From: DTU036 sp964346475
GTDB lineage: Bacteria > Bacillota > Clostridia > Peptostreptococcales > Acidaminobacteraceae
DNA: 13,263 nucleotides
NCBI GenBank assembly: GCA_964346475.1
Contig: CAYFUM010000033.1
Location: forward strand, 1-13,263
Direction: 5' to 3'
Below the pieces are notes generated by a model. That model searched no databases and was not told where the DNA came from. It saw only the letters and a program-made list of their open reading frames with translations. Shown piece by piece: positions 1-5,410 of the stretch. Numbering within the stretch: position 1 is the first letter of the stretch; every line of letters begins with the position of its first letter. A program made the position numbers and the translations under genes.

Positions 1-1670
1 TCCTGAGGCATTTTGGTTCCGCCAAGCTTTAAAACTCCTAGCCAATCCTCCGTACTTAGCTCACCCTTCTTTAATTTCAGGAAGGAAGATGTTGCTATGC
101 TAAGGCCTGCAGAGTAGGTGTAGGGATAAAGGCCCATGTAGTAGTGGGGTTGGCGCATCCAGGTGTAGCCAGCTTTATCATCTATAACCACTGATTCTCC
201 CCAAAATTCTTTTAATACATCTCTTTTTATTTGATGGAGATCACTGGCGGTCAGGCTAAGGCCCTGGTCCAGAGAGTCATAGACTCTTTTTTGGAAGTAA
301 GCCTCCAGGAAGTGGGTGACGAAGTTGTGGTAGTAGGTATTTCCTAAAAAGGAAGCCACCACATAGCGTTTATTTCTTATACTATCACTTTTTTCAAAGA
401 GGTAGTCAGTTAAAAAGAGTTCGTTACAGGTAGAGGGTGCCTCAACCAGGTAGGTAGAGGGTCTAACGCTGAAGAAGTTCTGATTTCTACCTGTCAGCTG
501 GAAGTGTCCCGCATGGCCCAGTTCATGGACTAGAGTGTAGGTGTCTGAGAGATAACCAGTCCAGCTCATCAGGATATAGCTGTGGCTGCTATAGGGAGAA
601 GCGCAAAAGCCTCCCGTTGACTTTCCCTCATTCTGGGCAAAGTCTATCCACCTCTTATCAAGAGCCTCATCAACTATGGCGCCGTATTCCTGCCCCAGGG
701 GCGCTAGAGCCCTTCTGGCATCTTCCTTGGCAATATCAAGGGTGGTTTTAGGGCTGTAGTCGGCGTCTATAAGGGCTTTCAAATCACCATATAATAGCTC
801 ATCCAGCTGGTAGTAATCCTTTAGAAAACCAGCATACTTTTGCATGACAGGGGAAAGATACTTCATCATGGTCTCGAGGTGGGTTTCATAAATATCCCTA
901 GAGACATCCTGGCTGGCTAAAAGGTAGTCGGTAACTGACTCATAGCCTCTTAGTTCACTCATGGTTTTCTCGGTTTTTATATGGCTTAAATAGCCTGCTG
1001 CCATGCCATAGCTGTAGTTACCAATGGTTGAGTAAAAGCTCTCATAGGCCGCCCTTCTAAGATCGGTATCAGGGCTCTGGCAATAATCGTTTTCATAAAG
1101 AACGTAGCTCATAGGATAGGTTTTACCAGCTACTACAAAGTCATCGAATTTCATGTCAGCAAGCTTTATCATGTTGTAGCTCTCATAGGGTAATGAAAAG
1201 CTATCCTTTAGAGCGATAAGTGTTTTTTCAGTTTTCTCGTCCAGCAGATGGGGCCGGTCTCTGAGAAGTTTTCTAACCATAAGAGAAAACTCCGGATAAT
1301 CCTCTGTAAGTTTACTTAAAGTCGCCTCTGGTATTTTTTGGAGATCAGTGGGTATAAAACTGAGCTTTGTGGACAGTTTAGAAGTTGTATCCCTTACCTT
1401 AGACTGTCTTTTTTGTAAAAAATCATTGCTCCTATCCACACTAAGATTAAGGTAGGAAAAGCTGGAAAGTTTACTTTCTTTAATTAGGTAGTCCTCATAG
1501 TCTTTTAAAAAGCTTGCCAGCTCAGTAGGTGACATGGCAAGTAGGTCCCTAGCTTCAAGGCTCATGGCATTTTTTTCCAGGAGTTCTAGGTCGGCCTCAA
1601 ACTCCTCTTCACTGGAGTATAGGTCCTCTAAATTCCAAGTTATTTCCTTTGGTACTTCATTTCTTTTCAT
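1..1670 (-). CDS. pepF: Oligoendopeptidase F, M3 family zinc metallopeptidase (C-terminus beyond left edge)
   Basis: Cytoplasmic zinc endopeptidase of family M3B that cleaves oligopeptides, usually in peptide recycling or peptide nutrition. The frame stays open from the ATG at 1670 to the window edge, giving 556 codons; the family is normally about 600 residues, so roughly 40 are missing. The N-terminus begins MKRNEVPKEITWNLEDLY, the typical PepF opening in which an Asp/Glu-Leu-Tyr motif follows a tryptophan. The zinc motif HELGHAGH starts at residue 382 (H382, E383, H386), and the EAPSTCNE segment about 25 residues later supplies the expected downstream glutamate ligand. The start is set by AAGGAGG five bases upstream. 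The gene stands alone and is divergent from the prepilin-peptidase gene. The family assignment is very secure; which peptides it cleaves cannot be told. Confidence 0.95.
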   Translation of the reverse strand, partial: MKRNEVPKEITWNLEDLYSSEEEFEADLELLEKNAMSLEARDLLAMSPTELASFLKDYEDYLIKESKLSSFSYLNLSVDRSNDFLQKRQSKVRDTTSKLSTKLSFIPTDLQKIPEATLSKLTEDYPEFSLMVRKLLRDRPHLLDEKTEKTLIALKDSFSLPYESYNMIKLADMKFDDFVVAGKTYPMSYVLYENDYCQSPDTDLRRAAYESFYSTIGNYSYGMAAGYLSHIKTEKTMSELRGYESVTDYLLASQDVSRDIYETHLETMMKYLSPVMQKYAGFLKDYYQLDELLYGDLKALIDADYSPKTTLDIAKEDARRALAPLGQEYGAIVDEALDKRWIDFAQNEGKSTGGFCASPYSSHSYILMSWTGYLSDTYTLVHELGHAGHFQLTGRNQNFFSVRPSTYLVEAPSTCNELFLTDYLFEKSDSIRNKRYVVASFLGNTYYHNFVTHFLEAYFQKRVYDSLDQGLSLTASDLHQIKRDVLKEFWGESVVIDDKAGYTWMRQPHYYMGLYPYTYSAGLSIATSSFLKLKKGELSTEDWLGVLKLGGTKMPQ

Positions 1671-1675
1671 ATAAA

Positions 1676-1682
1676 CCTCCTT
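1676..1682 (-). promoter_or_regulatory. Ribosome binding site of pepF
   Basis: Minus-strand AAGGAGG, five bases (TTTAT) before the ATG at 1670. It fixes the pepF start. Together with the ATG it forms a 13-nt perfect inverted repeat with the equivalent site of the divergent gene (1780-1792). Confidence 0.8.
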
Positions 1683-1686
1683 GTTC

Positions 1687-1715
1687 ATTGTACATTTTAA
1701 GGGGGATGGGGTCAA
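1687..1715 (-). promoter_or_regulatory. Sigma-A-type promoter for pepF
   Basis: Read on the minus strand: TTGACC (plus 1710-1715), a 17-bp spacer, then TACAAT (plus 1687-1692). Both hexamers match consensus at five of six positions with ideal spacing. The predicted transcription start falls near 1680, so the leader would be only about 10 nt and the ribosome binding site would lie at the very 5' end of the mRNA. Confidence 0.6.
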
Positions 1716-1779
1716 TTTCCAAAGCATAATACTTGGTTAAAAAGTCTCTTTTAATACACTGATTTGTTATGATTTTCTT

Positions 1780-1784
1780 GGAGG
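1780..1784 (+). promoter_or_regulatory. Ribosome binding site that decides the prepilin-peptidase start
   Basis: GGAGG followed by TTTAT and then ATG at 1790. An earlier in-frame ATG at 1769 has no Shine-Dalgarno sequence before it, so translation should begin at 1790. Confidence 0.75.
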
Positions 1785-1789
1785 TTTAT

Positions 1790-2170
1790 ATGCATCTTAT
1801 TCTCTTGTGGATAGCCTATGTGGATATGAAGGAAAAAAGGATACCCGATGAATTAAATTGGCTTCTACTTTTAATATTCCTTCTTGAAGATCCCAGGGCT
1901 ATTGTGGCTGCCCTTGTGGTGTTTTTTACCCTCACACCTTTATATCTATTTAACCAGAAAGTCCTTGGCCAGGAGCCTCTGGGCTTTGGAGATATTAAGC
2001 TCTTTGCTGTTCTGGCTGCTGGCCTCAAAAATAGTCAGCTATCCTTTATTGTGTCAAGTTTTTTTCTAGCAGGCTTATTTGGTATTTTCTCCCTTCTTAG
2101 TGGCAAGGGAGCAAAGGAAAGCTTTCCCCTGGCTCCCTTTATGATACTGGCCTTTCTTTTCTATAAATAA
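1790..2170 (+). CDS. Short A24-family prepilin peptidase-like integral membrane protease
   Basis: Integral membrane aspartyl protease of the type IV prepilin peptidase family (A24). Enzymes of this family cleave the leader peptide of type IV pilins and pseudopilins on the cytoplasmic side of the membrane. With the ATG at 1790 the protein is 126 residues. Both catalytic motifs are present: D12 in the YVDMKEKRIPD segment and D68 in GFGDIKL (GxGDxK). The rest is hydrophobic helices ending in a FPLAPFMILAFLF segment that matches the family's last helix. It lacks the N-terminal methyltransferase and zinc domain of full-length PilD/ComC enzymes, so it resembles short CpaA/TadV-like members. No pilin or secretion gene is visible nearby, so the substrate is unknown. 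It is divergent from pepF and convergent with fba. Confidence 0.85.
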   Translation: MHLILLWIAYVDMKEKRIPDELNWLLLLIFLLEDPRAIVAALVVFFTLTPLYLFNQKVLGQEPLGFGDIKLFAVLAAGLKNSQLSFIVSSFFLAGLFGIFSLLSGKGAKESFPLAPFMILAFLFYK

Positions 2171-2171
2171 A

Positions 2172-2191
2172 AAAAGACCCGAGGGCCTTTT
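2172..2191 (-). terminator. Rho-independent terminator after fba (probably bidirectional)
   Basis: An 8-bp stem (2172-2179 with 2184-2191) closes a CGAG tetraloop. In the minus-strand transcript every pair forms, including one G-U wobble, and a seven-U tract follows (2175 down to 2169). In the plus direction the same position is an A-C mismatch and the U tract is only four long, so termination of the prepilin-peptidase transcript is probably weaker. The stem begins directly after the fba stop codon (2192-2194). Confidence 0.75.
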
Positions 2192-3124
2192 CTATAGCTT
2201 GTCGTTATTACCAAGCACCTTATAAATCTTGTGGCTTACCATGTCTTTGATAGCGCTTCGGGCTGGACCTAAGTATTTTCTTGGGTCGAAGTTACCGGGA
2301 TCTTTAGCAAGTTCTCTTCTTATTACTCCTGTCATAGCTAGTCGTAAATCAGAGTCAATATTTACCTTGCAGACTCCGTATTTAGTTGCCTCTCTAATAA
2401 GCTCTTCAGGGACACCACGGGCCCCTGGAATCTCTCCGCCGTACTCATTATTCATATCAACAAATTCAGGTATGACTGAGCTTGCACCATGGAGGACAAT
2501 GGGAAAACCAGGTAGGAGCTCTTGAATTCTTTTGAGTCTTTCTATATCGAGCTTGGGTTCACCCTTAAATTTATAAGCCCCATGGGAGGTGCCTATGGCT
2601 ACTGCCAGGGAATCACAACCTGTTCTTTTAACAAAGTCCAGAGCCTGTTCAGGATCAGTATAGCTGGCATCCTCTGCGGATACATTGATATCATCCTCAA
2701 CCCCAGCAAGTCGTCCTAGCTCGGCCTCAACACTGACTCCTTTTTCATGGGCATAGTCAACAACTCTTTTGGTTAAGGCTACATTTTCCTCATAGGGAAG
2801 GTGGCTCCCGTCTATCATAACCGAGGTAAAACCATCATCTATGCACTGTTTACATAATTCAAAGGAGTCGCCATGGTCCAGATGAAGAGCGATCTCTAAC
2901 TCTGGAGCATCCAGCAGGGCTGCTTCAACCAGCTTAATTAGATAATGGGAGTTGGCGTAGTTTCTTGCTCCAGAAGAAACCTGTAGAATAAGAGGGGCTT
3001 TGGCCTCCTTGGCGGCCTCCACTATTCCCTGAATAATCTCCATGTTGTTTACATTAAAGGCACCGATGGCATATTTGCCGTCATAGGCCTTTTTAAACAT
3101 CTCCTTAGTTGTTACCAGCGGCAT
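2192..3124 (-). CDS. fba: Class II fructose-1,6-bisphosphate aldolase
   Basis: Zinc-dependent cytoplasmic aldolase that interconverts fructose-1,6-bisphosphate with dihydroxyacetone phosphate and glyceraldehyde-3-phosphate in glycolysis and gluconeogenesis. At 310 residues it has the usual length for the Gram-positive FbaA type. The HLDHG motif at 81-85 carries the catalytic D83 and zinc ligand H84; H181 in GTSHGAYKF and H212 in VLHGASS are the other expected zinc ligands. SVEAELGRLAG (131-141) and KVNIDSDLRLA (253-263) are class II signatures that contact phosphate and metal. The start is set by AAGGAGG at 3131-3137, six bases before the ATG. That site overlaps the stop codon of the upstream MltG-like gene, so the two are probably co-transcribed. 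A tagatose or related bisphosphate aldolase is less likely from the overall motif pattern. Confidence 0.95.
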   Translation of the reverse strand: MPLVTTKEMFKKAYDGKYAIGAFNVNNMEIIQGIVEAAKEAKAPLILQVSSGARNYANSHYLIKLVEAALLDAPELEIALHLDHGDSFELCKQCIDDGFTSVMIDGSHLPYEENVALTKRVVDYAHEKGVSVEAELGRLAGVEDDINVSAEDASYTDPEQALDFVKRTGCDSLAVAIGTSHGAYKFKGEPKLDIERLKRIQELLPGFPIVLHGASSVIPEFVDMNNEYGGEIPGARGVPEELIREATKYGVCKVNIDSDLRLAMTGVIRRELAKDPGNFDPRKYLGPARSAIKDMVSHKIYKVLGNNDKL

Positions 3125-3135
3125 ATCCTACCTCC

Positions 3136-3681
3136 TTAAGGGAACAAAACATCAATAACTTGTTCAATAGTCATGTTCTTTTTAAAAGTAAAATCTCCAA
3201 TTTGTAGGGCTGTGTCTAGGCCCCTTTCAGCCAGGACCACGGCCAATTCATAGGCGTCTTTAATAACTCCTGCCTTCTCTAATCTTTCTGAGATTGAATT
3301 TGACTGATCTCCTGGTTCGATATGAAGAATATAATCTTCCTTGTCTTCCTTCACTTCTTTGTCCTCATCCTCCTCCTTCTCTTTTTTTTCCTCATCCTCC
3401 TCCTTCACTTCTTTGTCTTCCTCGTCATCTTGCTTTTCTTCTTCAATAAGAGGAGGGGCCTCTGGAGGGGGAGTTGGCTTGGAGGGCTCCACTTGGGGTG
3501 GCTCCTTAGACTGGACTAATTCTTCTTTGTTAAACAAGGAAATAAGATCATTTTTAGAAAAATCGAGACCATAGGACTTAGTCATTACAAAAGCAATGGA
3601 AATAACAATTAAAAAGATTATAATGATAGTAACCAGATAATCACTGATGTCGTAAACAAAGTCTTTAATTTTCTCAAACAT
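3136..3681 (-). CDS. Membrane-anchored MltG/YceG-like protein without a catalytic domain
   Basis: A 181-residue protein with three parts. The N-terminus has a single transmembrane helix at about 14-34 after a short cytoplasmic segment, consistent with a signal anchor. A proline-rich piece (about 61-77) leads into an extremely charged Glu/Lys/Asp linker (80-116). The C-terminal domain (117-181) has the pattern IEPGDQSNSISERLEKAGVI, then LQIGDFTFKKNMTIEQVIDVL, which matches the LysM-like subdomain at the start of MltG endolytic murein transglycosylases. The much larger MltG catalytic domain with its active-site glutamate is absent, so transglycosylase activity is not expected. Short proteins of this layout occur in Bacillota and are often annotated as MltG. 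A role at the cell wall is an inference. The ATG is preceded by GAGGTGAT (3685-3692). Confidence 0.75.
   Translation of the reverse strand: MFEKIKDFVYDISDYLVTIIIIFLIVISIAFVMTKSYGLDFSKNDLISLFNKEELVQSKEPPQVEPSKPTPPPEAPPLIEEEKQDDEEDKEVKEEDEEKKEKEEDEDKEVKEDKEDYILHIEPGDQSNSISERLEKAGVIKDAYELAVVLAERGLDTALQIGDFTFKKNMTIEQVIDVLFP
3348..3417. repeat. In-frame low-complexity repeats in the acidic linker
   Basis: A perfect 16-bp direct repeat occurs at 3348-3363 and 3402-3417 (54 bp apart). A perfect 15-bp repeat occurs at 3364-3378 and 3391-3405 (27 bp apart). Both periods are multiples of nine codons, so the coding frame is kept. They encode the recurring DKEVKE and acidic blocks of the linker in the MltG-like protein. 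Confidence 0.75.
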
Positions 3682-3699
3682 AGCATCACCTCTTGGTTA

Positions 3700-3728
3700 A
3701 ATCTAACATATATACGAAGTTATTGCAA
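3700..3728 (-). promoter_or_regulatory. Possible promoter for the MltG-like gene and fba
   Basis: Minus-strand TTGCAA (plus 3723-3728), a 17-bp spacer, then TAGATT (plus 3700-3705). Each hexamer matches sigma-A consensus at four of six positions, so the call is weak. It would give a leader of about 12 nt, as predicted for pepF. The spacer contains a 13-bp stretch identical to one arm of loxP (3711-3723). Confidence 0.3.
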
Positions 3729-3775
3729 TACATAGCATAGGACATCCGCCAGTCTACTGGAGATTCTCTTAGTGA

Positions 3776-3780
3776 AAGGA
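3776..3780 (+). promoter_or_regulatory. Ribosome binding site that decides the pseudouridine synthase start
   Basis: AAGGA followed by six bases and then GTG at 3787. An upstream in-frame GTG at 3772 has no usable Shine-Dalgarno sequence, so the 3787 start is preferred. Confidence 0.6.
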
Positions 3781-3786
3781 ATAAAA

Positions 3787-4686
3787 GTGTCTCTTAGAAA
3801 AATAATAATAGATGAAAGTGCAGCTGAGCAGAGGCTTGATAGATATCTCTTTAAGCTCTTCCCCTTGGCCCCCAGAGGAGAGGTCTATAGGCTTATTAGG
3901 AAAAAAGATGTTAGAATCAATGGAAAAAAAGCCCAAGTAGATAGTAGGATCCATCATGGCGATGAAATAAGCATCTTTATTAGCCAGGATAAAGAGGAGG
4001 ATTGGACTAGAAAGAGGCCTCTTCCTAAAGGGGGACCCTTAAAAATTATCTTTGAAGATGAAGTGGATCTTGTGGTTTTTAAAGCTCAGGGTCTCAAGAC
4101 GACGCCCGATAGACTTGGCGAAAGCTGTCTGACCAGTCAGGTCCAGGCCTATTTAAAGGATAGAATTACTGCTACCTTTAGGCCGTCACCTCTGGGGCGA
4201 CTAGATAAGGATACCCAAGGACTGGTTCTTTTTGCCAAGACCTACGCTAGAAGCCGGGAACTGGAGGCACTTCAAAGAAAGCAAGAGGTAGGCAAGTTTT
4301 ACCTGGCCCTGGTAAAGGGCAGGATCAAGGAGGGCCTTTGTGAACTGGAGCTTGAAAAAAGGGGAACTAGGCCGGGGGTTGTAGAGAGAAAAGGTGCTAA
4401 ACTTGCCAAGACTATTTTTAGAAATCTTGAAATAAAGGGGGGTTACTCCCTGGTTGAAGCCCAGCTTATAACAGGTAGGACCCATCAAATTAGAGCTAGC
4501 ATAGCTCATTTAGGTGCTAGTATAGTTGGAGATAGCCTTTATGGTAGACTAGAGGGAGGACAAGAGCTTATCTGTTATAAACTGGTCTGGCAGGATAAGT
4601 CCTGTGAATTTATTTCCCAGGAATTTATTGATGAGGTAAGAAAGGTGGGACTAGGTGAAAGAAACCCTATCTGTGCTGATAAATAG
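3787..4686 (+). CDS. RluA-family RNA pseudouridine synthase
   Basis: Converts specific uridines in rRNA or tRNA to pseudouridine. From the GTG at 3787 the protein is 299 residues, typical for RluC/RluD/YjbO-type enzymes. An N-terminal S4 RNA-binding domain covers roughly residues 8-62 (AEQRLDRYLFKLFP, then VRINGKKAQVDSRIHHGDEI). The catalytic core follows, with the signature GRLDKDTQGLVLFAKT, in which D140 is the predicted nucleophile, and a C-terminal LITGRTHQIRA motif typical of the family. The exact target base cannot be predicted from the sequence. It opens a run of plus-strand genes, and its last 32 bp overlap the next gene. I see no convincing plus-strand promoter in 3682-3786. Confidence 0.92.
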   Translation: MSLRKIIIDESAAEQRLDRYLFKLFPLAPRGEVYRLIRKKDVRINGKKAQVDSRIHHGDEISIFISQDKEEDWTRKRPLPKGGPLKIIFEDEVDLVVFKAQGLKTTPDRLGESCLTSQVQAYLKDRITATFRPSPLGRLDKDTQGLVLFAKTYARSRELEALQRKQEVGKFYLALVKGRIKEGLCELELEKRGTRPGVVERKGAKLAKTIFRNLEIKGGYSLVEAQLITGRTHQIRASIAHLGASIVGDSLYGRLEGGQELICYKLVWQDKSCEFISQEFIDEVRKVGLGERNPICADK

Positions 4687-5410
4687 ATATGATTATTCTG
4701 GGGCCTATGAACTGGCCTACGGCAGCGGTGAAAAAAGAAGTCTTCTCTGTCTGCTTGATATTTCTAGACATATGGTAAACTTTGATTTTAAGACTGCCCA
4801 GGGCCTTCTAAATGAGTATGGAGATTGTTTTCCTCTCAAATTTAGCGCCAAGCTTGAAGAGAACCTTCTGGAGCTTATCTATGGTGAACCCAGTGCTATT
4901 TTTTCTGAACACCTAGCTAACATGCATTTTCAGTTTGTAAGGGAAGAATACATAGACCTTTTAGGCAGGCTCTATAGGTTTAATGAAGCATTTTTAAAGT
5001 TTCTTTTTATAAAGGAGCACCAAAAGGTTCTCAGCGTCTATGATGATATCTTTGATGAGGGTAGGGTGAATAGGATTCTAAAAAAACGCTACAAAATATA
5101 CAATACTAACATCATTTTTGCTGTAGTTGAGTATATCTATAGACACAATCAGAGCCATAATTTAAAAAGATGCGCAGATTTTATTGTGAGTCCCAGGATG
5201 AAGAAACTTGCTGATTTAAGAAATGCTTCCATAGTTGGACATGGTTTTGGAGCTGTTGCCTACAAGGATATAGTTGAGGGATACGGAAGTCCACAGGATC
5301 TTCTAAAGGATCTCGAGGGGATAATGATTCAGGGTGGACTGGATATAAAAACCGACAAGTATAAAGATATAAATAGCCTGCTTTTAAAGGAGCTAAGAGA
5401 TGAAAAATAA
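4655..5410 (+). CDS. Stand-alone HEPN-type putative ribonuclease resembling the C-terminal half of Csm6/TIGR02710 proteins
   Basis: A 251-residue, mostly helical, soluble protein with no signal peptide or membrane segment. The best clue is LRNASIVGHGF at 188-198, an R-N-x5-H (Rx6H) motif with R189 and H196, the catalytic signature of HEPN ribonucleases. Csm6 and TIGR02710 CRISPR effectors carry a similar RN...HG motif near their C-terminus. Segments upstream, such as FDFKTAQGLL (43-52) and EEYIDLLGRLYRFNEAFLK (97-115), also recall the helical part of those proteins. The N-terminal CARF domain that would bind cyclic oligoadenylate is absent; the family is normally about 400 residues. The GTG start at 4655 is preceded by AAAGGTGG. 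It overlaps the pseudouridine synthase by 32 bp and the nucleoside kinase by 11 bp, implying coupled translation. RNase activity is inferred; it may be a housekeeping RNA-binding or inactive HEPN protein. Confidence 0.6.
   Translation: MKETLSVLINRYDYSGAYELAYGSGEKRSLLCLLDISRHMVNFDFKTAQGLLNEYGDCFPLKFSAKLEENLLELIYGEPSAIFSEHLANMHFQFVREEYIDLLGRLYRFNEAFLKFLFIKEHQKVLSVYDDIFDEGRVNRILKKRYKIYNTNIIFAVVEYIYRHNQSHNLKRCADFIVSPRMKKLADLRNASIVGHGFGAVAYKDIVEGYGSPQDLLKDLEGIMIQGGLDIKTDKYKDINSLLLKELRDEK

Noticed and set aside
1769..1789. Earlier ATG for the prepilin-peptidase gene
   Set aside because: No Shine-Dalgarno precedes it, while the ATG at 1790 has GGAGG at ideal spacing.
3322..3574. Plus-strand open frames of 65 and 77 codons opposite the MltG-like gene
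   Set aside because: They are antisense shadows of the Glu/Lys-rich linker, giving Phe/Leu- or Ser-rich low-complexity peptides without ribosome binding sites.
3749..3760. Small hairpin CCAG-TCTA-CTGG upstream of the pseudouridine synthase
   Set aside because: A four-base stem is too short to be called a terminator or operator.
3772..3786. Earlier GTG for the pseudouridine synthase
   Set aside because: It has no ribosome binding site; the AAGGA at 3776-3780 serves the GTG at 3787.
4201..4509. 102-codon minus-strand open frame inside the pseudouridine synthase gene
   Set aside because: It lies opposite a strongly conserved coding region and has no family resemblance or ribosome binding site.
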